From NCBI RefSeq assembly GCF_000016285.1, contig NC_011989.1, positions 3,041,001 through 3,105,000 of the forward strand: a stretch of 64,000 nt of DNA. Direction: 5' to 3'. This DNA is from Allorhizobium ampelinum S4 (GTDB taxonomy: Bacteria > Pseudomonadota > Alphaproteobacteria > Rhizobiales > Rhizobiaceae). A model generated the notes under the pieces. It searched no databases. It was given only the letters and a program-made list of their open reading frames with translations, and had not been told where the DNA came from. The number at the start of each line of letters is the position of its first letter. Position 1 is the stretch's first letter. The position numbers and the translations under genes are program-made. Of this stretch, positions 55,967 to 64,000 are shown in pieces.

Positions 55967-56232
55967 TCGGGAAGATCCAGATCAATCTCCTGAAGAGGCT
56001 GATCATCTATCTCAGGAAAGTCTTGGCCGAGCGGTTCCGCTTGCCGAAGCCACTCTATCAACCCGCCTGGTGAGCGCTTCTGGCGAGCGGATTGAATGGT
56101 GATTACGCCATCCGCCTCCTGTCGGATGACGACTTCATCTCCGGAGAGATCGAAGTCGCTTGGTATCCGCACAGCACGACTTCTCCCGTTCATGAATATC
56201 TTTGCCCTACGCTCCTTTGATATCGGAAACAT
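55963..56232 (-). CDS. vapB: VapB-type antitoxin
   Basis: 89 residues from the ATG at 56232, preceded by GGAGG at a good distance; the frame opens further upstream inside the palindrome. The N-terminal AbrB-like swapped-hairpin DNA-binding part reads AKIFMNGRSRAVRIPSDFDLSGDEVVIRQ. The C-terminal part (GGLIEWLRQAEPLGQDFPEIDDQ) is acidic and would occupy the VapC active site. It probably represses its own operon via the 29-bp palindrome at 56245. Confidence 0.9.
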   Translation of the reverse strand: MFPISKERRAKIFMNGRSRAVRIPSDFDLSGDEVVIRQEADGVITIQSARQKRSPGGLIEWLRQAEPLGQDFPEIDDQPLQEIDLDLPE

Positions 56233-56244
56233 CGCCACCTCCAT

Positions 56245-56273
56245 CTTGTGATATGACAATGTCATATCACAAG
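56245..56273. promoter_or_regulatory. 29-bp palindrome, probable vapBC operator
   Basis: CTTGTGATATGACA at 56245-56258 is perfectly complementary to TGTCATATCACAAG at 56260-56273 with one central base. It ends 13 bases before the vapB ATG, where autorepressing VapB/VapBC complexes bind. It lies 17 bases beyond the gltB stop. Confidence 0.75.
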
Positions 56274-56289
56274 ACTGCTAAACATAAAA

Positions 56290-59200
56290 CTATTCGGCGG
56301 CAACGCCCATGCGCATCCGTTCCATTTCCTCCAGCGCCCGGCGATATTCGACCGGCATGACCTTGCGGAATTTCGGACGGTAATCGGCCCAGTTGTCGAG
56401 GATCTGCTTCGCGCGGTTCGAGCCCGTATAATGCAGATGGTTGGAGATCAGCTGATAGAGCCGCTCCTCGTCATGGCGGGTCATGTCTTCCGACACGTCC
56501 ACCAGACCCTTATGCATCAAGTCGCCGCCGTGGTGATGCAGCTTTTCCAGCATGTCATCTTCTTCCGGCACCGGTTCCAGTTCCACCATCGCCATGTTGC
56601 AGCGCTTGGCGAAATCGCCCTTTTCATCAAGGACGTAAGCCACACCGCCGGACATGCCGGCTGCAAAGTTGCGGCCGGTTTCGCCCAGCACCACAACCAC
56701 GCCGCCCGTCATGTATTCGCAGCCGTGGTCACCCACGCCTTCGACAACCGCAATCGCGCCGGAATTGCGCACCGCGAACCGTTCGCCCGCCACGCCGCGG
56801 AAATAGCATTCCCCGGCAATGGCACCGTAAAGCACGGTATTGCCGACAATGATCGAGTGTTCGGCGGCAATCCTCGAGTTTTCCGGCGGACGCACGATGA
56901 TCCGGCCACCGGATAGCCCCTTGCCGACATAGTCATTGCCGTCACCGACCAGATCGAAGGTGATGCCGCGCGACAGAAACGCCCCGAAGGACTGGCCTGC
57001 CGTGCCGTTCAGCGTCACATGAACAGTGTCGTCCTTCAAACCCTTGTGGCCCCAGCGCTTGGCAAGTTCACCCGACAGCATGGCACCGGCTGAGCGATCC
57101 ACATTCTTGATATCGACCTCGAACACCACGGGCTGTTTGCTTTCCAGCGCGGGCATCGACTTTTCGATCAACCGGCGGTCCAGCACATCTTCGATCGGAT
57201 GATGCTGGCGCTCCGTCCAGTAGGTGGCTTCCTTGGGCGCTTCGACCTTGTGGAAGATCTTCGAGAAGTCGAGACCCTCGGCCTTCCAATGGGCCAGCAT
57301 GTCATTCTTTTCCAGAAGTTCCGAGGCACCGATAATGTCATCCAGCTTGGCAAAGCCCAGCGAGGCGAGGATTTCGCGCACTTCTTCCGCGACAAAGAAG
57401 AAGTAGTTGATGACATGTTCCGGCGTACCCTTGAAGCGCTTGCGCAAAACCGGGTCCTGGGTGGCGACGCCAACCGGGCAGGTGTTGAGATGGCACTTGC
57501 GCATCATGATGCAGCCTGCGGCAATCAGCGGTGCGGTGGCAAAACCGAATTCGTCAGCGCCGAGCAATGCGCCAATAATGACGTCACGACCGGTCTTCAG
57601 ACCACCATCAACCTGCAAAGCAACGCGCGAGCGAAGACCGTTCATGACCAGCGTCTGCTGGGTTTCGGCCAGGCCGATTTCCCAAGGGCTGCCCGCGTGT
57701 TTCAGCGAGGTCAAGGGCGAGGCACCCGTGCCGCCATCAAAGCCGGACACGGTGATATGGTCGGCACGGGCCTTGGCAACGCCTGCGGCCACCGTGCCGA
57801 CGCCGACTTCCGACACCAGCTTGACCGAAACATCGGCTGCCGGGTTGACGTTCTTCAGATCGTAGATCAGCTGCGCCAGATCTTCGATGGAGTAGATGTC
57901 GTGATGCGGCGGCGGCGAAATCAGGCCGACGCCCGGCGTTGAATGCCGGGTCTTGGCAACGGTCGCATCCACCTTGTGGCCGGGCAATTGTCCGCCCTCG
58001 CCGGGCTTGGCACCCTGCGCCACCTTGATTTGCAGCATATCGGCATTGACGAGATATTCGGTGGTCACGCCGAACCGGCCAGAGGCGATCTGCTTGATGG
58101 CGGATCGTTCCGGGTTGGGCGACCCGTTGAACAGGGGCAGGTAACGGTCGCTTTCTTCGCCGCCCTCACCGGTGTTGGACTTGCCGCCAATCCGGTTCAT
58201 GGCGATGGCCAGCGTCGTGTGCGCTTCGCGGCTGATCGAGCCGAATGACATAGCGCCCGTGGAGAAGCGCTTGACGATGTCAGCCGCCGGCTCGACCTCA
58301 TCAACCGAAATCGGCTGGCGCCCCTGATCGGTGGCCTTCTTGATCTTGAACAGACCGCGAATGCTGTTCATCCGCAAGGCGCTTTCATTGACCATTGCCG
58401 CGAATTCGCGGTAGCGCTCCTGCGAATTGCCACGCACGGCATGTTGCAGCGAGGCAATCGAATCCGGGCTCCAGGCATGGTTTTCACCGCGCAGGCGGTA
58501 GGCATATTCGCCGCCGATATCCAGCGAGGTCGCCAGGATCGGGTCCTTGCCGAAGGCGGAATGATGGCGCGCCACGGTTTCCTGGGCAATCTCGGCAAGG
58601 CCAATGCCTTCAATGTTGGAGGCTGTGCCGAAGAAATACTGATCGATCAGCTGCGAATTCAACCCGATGGCATCGAAAATCTGCGCGCCGCAATAGGACT
58701 GGTAAGTGGAAATGCCCATCTTGGACATCACCTTGAGAATGCCCTTACCGACCGCCTTGATATAGCGATAGACCACTTCGCTGGCATCGACTTCCCTGGG
58801 GAATTCGCCATGCTTGTGCATGTCCAGCAGTGTGTCGAAGGCCAGATAGGGGTTGATGGCTTCCGCGCCATAGCCCGCCAGACAGCAGAAATGATGCACT
58901 TCGCGCGGTTCGCCGGTCTCGACGACCAGGCCGACCGAGGTGCGCAAGCCCTTGCGGATCAGGTGATGATGCACAGCAGCCGTGGCCAGCAGCGCTGGAA
59001 TGGCGATGCGATCCGGGCCGATTTGCCGGTCCGACAACACGATGATGTTATAGCCGCCGCGCACCGCAGCTTCGGCACGCTCGCAGAGCCGGTCGAGCAT
59101 TTCGGGCATGCCTTCGGCGCCACGCTCCACATCATAGGTGAAGTCGAGCGTCTTGGTATCGAAGCGGTCCTCGGTATGGCCGATGGAGCGGATCTTTTCG

Positions 59201-61011
59201 AGATCGCCATTGGTCAGGATCGGCTGGCGCACTTCCAGCCGCTTGGCGCGGGCCGCCCCCTCATGATCGAGAATGTTGGGGCGCGGGCCGATGAAGGACA
59301 CCAGGCTCATCACCAGCTCCTCGCGGATCGGATCGATCGGCGGGTTGGTGACCTGGGCAAAATTCTGCTTGAAATAGGTATAAAGCAGCTTCGACTTCGA
59401 CGACATCGCCGAAATCGGCGTGTCGGTGCCCATCGAGCCGATGGCTTCCTGACCGGTGGTCGCCATTGGCGACATCAGGATGCGGGTGTCTTCCAGCGTG
59501 TAGCCGAAAGCCTGCTGGCGGTCGAGCAGCGACACATCGCGGCGCAGCGCCCGTGGCTCAACCGGCTTCAGATCCTCGAGGATCAACTGGGTACGATCCA
59601 GCCATTCCCGGTAGGGAAGGCTGCCAGCCAGATCCGACTTGACCTCCTCATCGGAAACGATCCGGCCCTTTTCCATGTCGATCAGCAGCATCTTGCCCGG
59701 CTGCAAACGCCACTTCTTGACGATCTTCTCTTCAGGCACCGGCAGCGTGCCAGCCTCCGACGCCATGATGATCCGGTCGTCATCCGTCACCAGGTAGCGG
59801 GCTGGACGCAACCCGTTGCGGTCCAGCGTCGCGCCGATCTGGCGGCCATCCGTGAAGGCCACGGCGGCAGGGCCGTCCCATGGCTCCATCAGGGCTGCAT
59901 GGTATTCGTAAAACGCCTTGCGCTCCTTGCTCATCAACTGATTGCCAGCCCAGGCTTCCGGGATCAGCATCATCACCGCATGGGCCATGGAATAGCCGCC
60001 ACGGATCAGGAATTCGAGCGCATTGTCGAAACAGGCGGTATCCGACTGGCCTTCATAGGAAATCGGCCAGAGCTTGGAAATGTCATCGCCAAACAGCGGC
60101 GAGGATACAGAGGCCTGCCGGGCCGCCATCCAGTTGACATTGCCGCGCAGCGTGTTGATTTCGCCGTTATGGGCGACCATCCGGTAGGGATGCGCCAGCT
60201 TCCACGACGGGAATGTGTTGGTAGAAAAGCGCTGATGCACCAGGGCCACAGCCGATTCAAATCGCGGATCGGCGAGATCCTTATAATAAGCAGCCACCTG
60301 ATAGGCGAGGAACATGCCCTTGTAGACGATGGTCGAAGACGACAGCGACACCGGATAGAAGCCGGTTTCCTGGCCGCCAAACTCGTCATAAATCCGGTTG
60401 GAAATCACCTTGCGCAGCAAGAACAGGCGACGTTCAAAAGCGTCCTGCGTGGCGGCATCGCGGCCAGCACCGATGAACACCTGAATCTGGCGCGGCTCAG
60501 TTGCAGCAATATCCGGGGCCTTGGACAGCGAGGAATTATCGACCGGCACGTCGCGGTAGCCAAGCAGGTGCTGGCCCTCGGTCAGACAGACATCGGTGAT
60601 CACCTTCTTGAAATGGGCAATCTGCTCTTCATCGGCGGGGAAGAAGAAATGTCCGACGGCATATTCACCAGCCTTGGGCAGAATGACGCCCTGGGCAGCC
60701 ATCTCTTCGCGGAAAAACCGGTCGGGGATCTGCACCAGAATACCAGCGCCGTCTCCCATCAGCGGGTCAGCGCCGACCGCGCCGCGATGAGTGAGGTTTT
60801 CAAGAATGAACAGGCCGTCGCGGACGATCTGGTGCGACTTCTCGCCCTTCATATGGGCGATAAAGCCGACGCCGCAGGCATCATGCTCGTTGCGCGGATC
60901 GTAGAGGCCCTGCTTTTGCGGAAGACCATAACGCTTTAGCGTACCGGCACCGGCTGTCGCCTGCGTCGCATCGGCCGCCACGATTGCTTCGGATGGCATC
61001 ATCTGCGTCAT
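56290..61011 (-). CDS. gltB: Glutamate synthase large subunit
   Basis: 1573 residues, slightly longer than the usual 1500. The N-terminal glutaminase has its nucleophile in [10 protein letters not shown] (Cys46), so about 45 residues are removed as a propeptide. The central and FMN domains follow, with [12 protein letters not shown] and [20 protein letters not shown]. The 3Fe-4S cluster Cys are in [15 protein letters not shown]. The C-terminal beta-helix carries repeated GE.G/GG.. units ([21 protein letters not shown]). It uses glutamine and 2-oxoglutarate. GGAGG precedes the ATG. Confidence 0.98.
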   Translation of the reverse strand: MTQMMPSEAIVAADATQATAGAGTLKRYGLPQKQGLYDPRNEHDACGVGFIAHMKGEKSHQIVRDGLFILENLTHRGAVGADPLMGDGAGILVQIPDRFFREEMAAQGVILPKAGEYAVGHFFFPADEEQIAHFKKVITDVCLTEGQHLLGYRDVPVDNSSLSKAPDIAATEPRQIQVFIGAGRDAATQDAFERRLFLLRKVISNRIYDEFGGQETGFYPVSLSSSTIVYKGMFLAYQVAAYYKDLADPRFESAVALVHQRFSTNTFPSWKLAHPYRMVAHNGEINTLRGNVNWMAARQASVSSPLFGDDISKLWPISYEGQSDTACFDNALEFLIRGGYSMAHAVMMLIPEAWAGNQLMSKERKAFYEYHAALMEPWDGPAAVAFTDGRQIGATLDRNGLRPARYLVTDDDRIIMASEAGTLPVPEEKIVKKWRLQPGKMLLIDMEKGRIVSDEEVKSDLAGSLPYREWLDRTQLILEDLKPVEPRALRRDVSLLDRQQAFGYTLEDTRILMSPMATTGQEAIGSMGTDTPISAMSSKSKLLYTYFKQNFAQVTNPPIDPIREELVMSLVSFIGPRPNILDHEGAARAKRLEVRQPILTNGDLEKIRSIGHTEDRFDTKTLDFTYDVERGAEGMPEMLDRLCERAEAAVRGGYNIIVLSDRQIGPDRIAIPALLATAAVHHHLIRKGLRTSVGLVVETGEPREVHHFCCLAGYGAEAINPYLAFDTLLDMHKHGEFPREVDASEVVYRYIKAVGKGILKVMSKMGISTYQSYCGAQIFDAIGLNSQLIDQYFFGTASNIEGIGLAEIAQETVARHHSAFGKDPILATSLDIGGEYAYRLRGENHAWSPDSIASLQHAVRGNSQERYREFAAMVNESALRMNSIRGLFKIKKATDQGRQPISVDEVEPAADIVKRFSTGAMSFGSISREAHTTLAIAMNRIGGKSNTGEGGEESDRYLPLFNGSPNPERSAIKQIASGRFGVTTEYLVNADMLQIKVAQGAKPGEGGQLPGHKVDATVAKTRHSTPGVGLISPPPHHDIYSIEDLAQLIYDLKNVNPAADVSVKLVSEVGVGTVAAGVAKARADHITVSGFDGGTGASPLTSLKHAGSPWEIGLAETQQTLVMNGLRSRVALQVDGGLKTGRDVIIGALLGADEFGFATAPLIAAGCIMMRKCHLNTCPVGVATQDPVLRKRFKGTPEHVINYFFFVAEEVREILASLGFAKLDDIIGASELLEKNDMLAHWKAEGLDFSKIFHKVEAPKEATYWTERQHHPIEDVLDRRLIEKSMPALESKQPVVFEVDIKNVDRSAGAMLSGELAKRWGHKGLKDDTVHVTLNGTAGQSFGAFLSRGITFDLVGDGNDYVGKGLSGGRIIVRPPENSRIAAEHSIIVGNTVLYGAIAGECYFRGVAGERFAVRNSGAIAVVEGVGDHGCEYMTGGVVVVLGETGRNFAAGMSGGVAYVLDEKGDFAKRCNMAMVELEPVPEEDDMLEKLHHHGGDLMHKGLVDVSEDMTRHDEERLYQLISNHLHYTGSNRAKQILDNWADYRPKFRKVMPVEYRRALEEMERMRMGVAAE

Positions 61012-61601
61012 CGTTTTCCCTCCAGTTGAACCGTCCGGTCGAAACTATCCGATCCGGCACACAGCTATTTGACAAAATCGAATACCGACGGGGGCTTATC
61101 GCTGCCCGAACCCGGGGCTGATCTTCAGGGCGCCCCGCTTGCCATGCGCAAAACAGGTCACAAACCTGACCTTTCTGCACAGCTTCTCTCGACCGCTGCA
61201 AAAGCAGATATCCCGGTGAGTATAGCGCAAGAGAGCCAGGACGAAAGGCCTAGAAAACCAAAACCTGCCACTCGATTTCCGAAAATATGTCAGTTTCATT
61301 GACCTATTTCTGCAAACTATATGGCAGAAACAAATCGGCTTCGCAAGCCATCGGCTCAAAAAGCCGGGCGATGACGCGACAGAATCTGTCTTTTTTAGCG
61401 ATCTGCCGCATGATTCTTTCGTCCGTTGAGGTGTTTGCGCAGGAAACCAATCAGGAGCGCCGAATGCGAAGACAATCGCGCGGGCAATAATCGGTCCGTC
61501 CTGCGACGGCTGATCGGACCGGATTGAACACGGCGGCAAAATCGTTAGGGTCTCTTTATATCAAGTCTCGAAGATGCTCACGCATTCTCGCCTTGACAGC
61601 A
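61012..61601. other. Intergenic region upstream of gltB and threonine aldolase
   Basis: 590 bases without a recognisable gene. It should hold the gltB promoter (minus strand). No feature beyond short open frames was seen. Confidence 0.5.
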
Positions 61602-61644
61602 TTGCAAATATCTCAAATGCGGCAGACGCTTGAGATATTTGCAA
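61602..61644. promoter_or_regulatory. Inverted repeat, 15-bp perfect arms, upstream of threonine aldolase
   Basis: TTGCAAATATCTCAA at 61602-61616 is complementary to TTGAGATATTTGCAA at 61630-61644, with GCG/CGC also pairable in the loop. A TTGACA lies at 61593. It has no T-run. An operator or an RNA leader structure is possible. Confidence 0.55.
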
Positions 61645-61650
61645 AGGGAA

Positions 61651-61681
61651 TACCAAGAGTCATGTTCAATGCCTCTTGGTA
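61651..61681. other. Second inverted repeat before threonine aldolase
   Basis: TACCAAGAG at 61651-61659 pairs with CTCTTGGTA at 61673-61681, 42 bases before the ATG. It may cooperate with the palindrome just upstream. Confidence 0.5.
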
Positions 61682-61723
61682 CTACGCCCATGGACAAGCG
61701 TTACAGCCAATCAGGAAGCCATC

Positions 61724-62770
61724 ATGTTCTTTGCATCCGATAATTGGGCCGGAGCCCATCCCGCCATTGCTGAAAGCCTGATGAAGGAAGCGGCGGGCTA
61801 TGCCAGCGCCTATGGCACCAGCGATCTCGACCGGCGCGTCGAAGCGCATTTCAATGAGATTTTCGAGCGTGAGGTCTCGGTGTTCTTCGTTGGCACCGGC
61901 ACGGCGGCCAATTCGCTGGCGCTGGCCAGTGTGGCGCGGGCCGGTGGCGTCACCTTCTGCCATTTCGACGCACATGTGAATGCCGACGAAGGTGGCGCGC
62001 CGGAATATCTGGCAAATGCCAGCCGGCTCTATCCGGTCGAAGGCCGCGACGGCAAGATGAGCGCGGCAGCCCTGCACACCGCCGTTTCGCGCTTTGACAC
62101 GCCTTCCGTCCATCAGGGCCGGCCCATGGCGGTGACGATTACCCAGGCGACCGAAGCTGGCACCATTTATACACTGGACGAAATCGCCGCAATCAGCGCC
62201 ATTGCCCGCGCCAAATCCCTGCCTCTGCACATGGACGGCGCCCGTTTTGCCAATGCGCTGGTAGCGCTCGATGCCACGCCCGCCGAAATGACCTGGAAGC
62301 GCGGTGTCGATATTCTCTCCTTCGGCGGAACCAAGAATGGCTGCTGGTGCGTGGAAGCCATCGTGTTCTTCAACCCCGACATGGCCGAGGAAATGCCCTA
62401 TATCCGCAAGCGGTCTGCGCAGCTGTTTTCCAAGACCCGCTTCGTTTCCGCCCAGCTGGAAGCCTATTTCAAGGACGATCTGTGGCTGGATCTGGCCCGC
62501 CACGCCAATGCCATGGCTGAGCGAATGCGCGCCGGTCTCAGCAAAAACAACAAGGCCCGTCTGGCCTGGCAAACCGAGAGCAATGAAGTCTTTGCGGTGA
62601 TCGGCAAGGATGCCGCCAGGCAGGCCGAGGCCCGCGGCGCGAAATTCTACGAATGGCTGGCACCCCGCGATGAGCCCGGATTGGTCGGTCAGGACAATGT
62701 GTTGATCCGGCTGGTAACAAGCTTTGCCACGACAGAGCAGGATGTCGATCAGTTTCTCGACATTCTCTAA
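61724..62770 (+). CDS. ltaE: Low-specificity L-threonine aldolase
   Basis: 348 residues from the ATG at 61724, preceded by AGGA; the open frame begins at 61676. It cleaves threonine to glycine and acetaldehyde with pyridoxal phosphate. PLP-fold landmarks: FFVGTGTAANSLALA, HMDGARFANALVAL (Asp171), and FGGTKNGCW with the cofactor Lys204. The N-terminal SDNWAGAHPAIAESLM is typical. Fold type I assignment is sure; the exact substrate (threonine, allo-threonine, beta-hydroxy acids) is inferred from the family. The upstream region has two palindromes. Confidence 0.92.
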   Translation: MFFASDNWAGAHPAIAESLMKEAAGYASAYGTSDLDRRVEAHFNEIFEREVSVFFVGTGTAANSLALASVARAGGVTFCHFDAHVNADEGGAPEYLANASRLYPVEGRDGKMSAAALHTAVSRFDTPSVHQGRPMAVTITQATEAGTIYTLDEIAAISAIARAKSLPLHMDGARFANALVALDATPAEMTWKRGVDILSFGGTKNGCWCVEAIVFFNPDMAEEMPYIRKRSAQLFSKTRFVSAQLEAYFKDDLWLDLARHANAMAERMRAGLSKNNKARLAWQTESNEVFAVIGKDAARQAEARGAKFYEWLAPRDEPGLVGQDNVLIRLVTSFATTEQDVDQFLDIL

Positions 62771-62811
62771 GCATTTCAAGACTGACAGCTGCGAGAACAC
62801 CCCAAACGCAA

Positions 62812-62834
62812 AAGGGCGGCCCCAAGCCGCCCTT
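62812..62834. terminator. Terminator between convergent genes
   Basis: AAGGGCGGC at 62812-62820 pairs with GCCGCCCTT at 62826-62834. It serves ltaE on plus and hsp20 on minus. Confidence 0.75.
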
Positions 62835-62856
62835 CTTCATGTCTTCCAGACCCGGA

Positions 62857-63324
62857 TCAGACGACGCGAGACTCAATCGCCTTGGGCGCCTCGACCGGTT
62901 CGCTGGCAATGGCGATGCGGCGCGGCTTCATGGCTTCGGGAATATTGCGCAGCAGATCGATATGCAGCAGGCCGTTCTTCAGCGAGGCATTGGTCACCTC
63001 GACATGGTCGGCAAGCTGGAAACGACGCTCGAACCCGCGCTTGGCAATGCCGCGATACAGAAACTCGGTCTGTTCGGCCTGGTCTTCCTGGGCTTTCTCA
63101 CCCTTGACCGCCAGCACATGCGCATGGGCCTCGATGCTGAGTTCGGTTTCATCGAAGCCGGCAACGGCCATGGTGATCCGGTAGGTATTGTCGCCCGTCC
63201 GCTCGATATTATAGGGCGGATAGCTCTGGGCCTGATCCGGCTGACCCAGGCTGTCCAACATGGTGAACAGGCGGTCGAAGCCGACGGTGGAGCGATAGAG
63301 CGGGGAAAAATCAACGTGACGCAT
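62857..63324 (-). CDS. Small heat-shock protein Hsp20 (IbpA-like)
   Basis: 155 residues from the ATG at 63324, preceded by AGGAGG. The N-terminal MRHVDFSPLYRSTVGFDRLFTML is the IbpA-like start. Alpha-crystallin domain at about 35-135, with YNIERTGDNTYRITMAVAGF, FLYRGIAKRGFERRFQLADHVEV and ASLKNGLLHIDL. An I-x-I motif (RRIAIAS) lies near the C-terminus. It holds unfolding proteins during heat stress. The leader has features of a ROSE thermosensor (see the entry at 63325). Longer upstream frames are artefacts. Confidence 0.93.
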   Translation of the reverse strand: MRHVDFSPLYRSTVGFDRLFTMLDSLGQPDQAQSYPPYNIERTGDNTYRITMAVAGFDETELSIEAHAHVLAVKGEKAQEDQAEQTEFLYRGIAKRGFERRFQLADHVEVTNASLKNGLLHIDLLRNIPEAMKPRRIAIASEPVEAPKAIESRVV

Positions 63325-63440
63325 AGATGTCCTCCTGAGAAGCGACGGTTGCGATAATGACGAAGGCAGATACCCCTGATGTGGCGGTGTCTGCCTGATG
63401 ATGCAGGCCCTTCCGGCGCCTGCAACAAAGAGATGGGAAA
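63325..63440 (-). promoter_or_regulatory. ROSE-like RNA thermometer in the hsp20 leader
   Basis: On the minus strand the leader contains CAGGC/GCCTG and AGGCAGA/TCTGCCT hairpins and then, next to the ATG, TCGCTTCTCAGGAGGAC (63329-63345). In it, TCGCTTC can pair with GGAGGA around a TCA loop. This matches the U(U/C)GCU element opposite AGGAG in ROSE elements, which melts on heating. Rhizobial hsp20 genes are known ROSE targets. Confidence 0.6.
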
Positions 63441-63544
63441 GGCGATTTGCGAGTTCAAGACCCCTCGACATGCACGCATCGTGATGGCCGATTTTTTGTG
63501 GCTGAATTTTTGATGAATGGCGGGTTTGGCATCGGTTCACCTTG

Positions 63545-63672
63545 GCCGCACTAGCGTCCCCCTATCAGGAGTGATCCTGGTGACTGAAGAATATCGTCCC
63601 TGCGTCTTCAGTGCCTGTTGCCGCCCATTTGTCTTGAAGACTAATCGTCTTGAAGCAATGGGCGGCTTTTTT
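63545..63672 (+). ncRNA. Candidate small RNA with strong terminator
   Basis: No reading frame explains this stretch. It carries three consecutive stems: CAGGA/TCCTG (63566-63579), ACTGAAGA/TCTTCAGT (63583-63612), and GCCGCCCATT/AATGGGCGGC (63620-63666) with an inner AAGAC/GTCTT. Six T follow at 63667-63672. That is the form of a bacterial sRNA or regulatory leader. The 5' end is unknown, and I could not assign it to a known family. Confidence 0.5.
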
Positions 63673-63744
63673 CCTTGACCCGATTTCGGTCCGCGCAAAT
63701 ATGCGGTATGGAAAACTGAAGATTGTGCTTGGAAAGGCAAGGCC

Positions 63745-64000
63745 ATGGATAGCGTGCTTCATGCCGTGGACGGCAATCCCATTCCCGACAATCATCACGC
63801 CGGCTTTTTCACCAGTTACGACGGCCTTCGCCTGCGCTATGCGATCTTCAAGAGCGATATCAGCCCGGCCAAAGGCACGGTCGTGCTGGTGCATGGCCGC
63901 AGCGAATCCATCGAGAAATATTTTGAAACCATCCGCGACCTGACAGCAGCGGGCCTTTGGGTCGCTACCTTCGACCTGCGCGGCCAAGGCCTGTCCGACT
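63745..64000 (+). CDS. Alpha/beta-hydrolase, lysophospholipase-like (3' truncated)
   Basis: The first 85 residues of a gene that runs off the window. ATG at 63745 after GGAAAGGCAAGG. N-terminus MDSVLHAVDGNPIPDNHHAG, then FFTSYDGLRLRYAIF, the oxyanion strand VVLVHGRSESIEKYFETI and TFDLRGQGLS. This is the pattern of monoglyceride lipase/lysophospholipase (PldB-like) hydrolases, with catalytic Ser and His expected beyond the window. It lies 72 bases after the candidate sRNA's terminator. Confidence 0.85.
   Translation, partial: MDSVLHAVDGNPIPDNHHAGFFTSYDGLRLRYAIFKSDISPAKGTVVLVHGRSESIEKYFETIRDLTAAGLWVATFDLRGQGLSD

Noticed and set aside
58441..60939. 832-codon open frame on plus, opposite gltB
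   Set aside because: Antisense shadow of a GC-rich conserved gene; no ribosome-binding site and no protein-like pattern.
63650..63943. 97-codon frame at the right end
   Set aside because: It starts inside the sRNA candidate's terminator; the frame from 63745 has clear hydrolase motifs instead.
1..64000. tRNA or rRNA genes
   Set aside because: No cloverleaf with a conserved T-loop sequence (GGTTCRANYCC type) and no rRNA-like text was found in the gaps.

Overview
The window looks like a chromosomal segment of an alphaproteobacterium in the Rhizobiaceae, of the Agrobacterium/Allorhizobium/Rhizobium type. The evidence is GC-rich coding DNA, a homospermidine synthase, an Omp10-type lipoprotein, GapR (DUF2312), DUF465/DUF1036/DUF1244 proteins, a QueC-QueD-QueE cluster, a gltB...gltD locus, and intergenic RIME-like and other short palindromic repeats of the kind known from rhizobia. 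It is mostly core genome with a few accessory insertions. I saw no tRNA, rRNA, CRISPR array, insertion sequence or prophage.

Layout. 1-9 kb: the C-terminal part of an MsbA-like ABC exporter; on the minus strand an FAD-binding dehydrogenase, a proton-channel/OmpA envelope pair, an inositol monophosphatase, a Sel1-repeat protein and a ThiE-like protein. 9-16 kb: a TauE/SafE permease, an ArsR-like regulator, two small DUF465 proteins, purE-purK, ribosomal protein L36, a TPR protein and an alpha/beta hydrolase. 16-25 kb: pyruvate kinase with a DUF1036 partner, an N-formylglutamate amidohydrolase family protein with a DUF1244 protein, gapR, a DUF882 protein whose tail is frameshifted by a 20-bp tandem duplication, and a sigma-54-type response regulator with a degenerate GAFTGA loop. 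25-36 kb: oligoendopeptidase F, pabB-pabC, a frameshifted DoxX-like membrane protein, homospermidine synthase, omp10, a 5'-nucleotidase-LysM fusion and hemH. 36-41 kb is more accessory: a secreted protein with one haem-c motif, a chemoreceptor and an unrecognised 404-residue protein. 41-54 kb: queC-queD-queE behind a candidate preQ1 riboswitch, a stomatin/NfeD pair, kpsF-like, an outer-membrane barrel, galU, a lytic transglycosylase, a DUF459 protein and a second chemoreceptor. 54-64 kb: gltD, a 52-residue membrane ORF, a vapBC module and gltB, then threonine aldolase, hsp20 with a ROSE-like leader, a candidate small RNA and the start of an alpha/beta hydrolase.

Functional links. purE/purK act together in purine synthesis, pabB/pabC in p-aminobenzoate synthesis, queC/D/E in queuosine precursor synthesis, and gltB/gltD form glutamate synthase. 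Several genes serve the envelope: the channel/OmpA pair, DUF882, transglycosylase, DUF459, kpsF and galU. Many genes overlap or abut, which suggests translational coupling.

Points most worth a second look: two frameshifted loci (20-bp duplication at 21.26 kb, eight-G tract at 30.02 kb), the GSFPGA variant in the sigma-54-type activator, a toxin-antitoxin module with a 29-bp palindromic operator inside the glt locus, the ROSE-like thermometer beside a strongly structured candidate sRNA, the unrecognised gene at 39.8-41.0 kb, and an SGNH-fold protein lacking its expected Ser and His. Calls rest on reading the sequence and on family knowledge; no database search was run.
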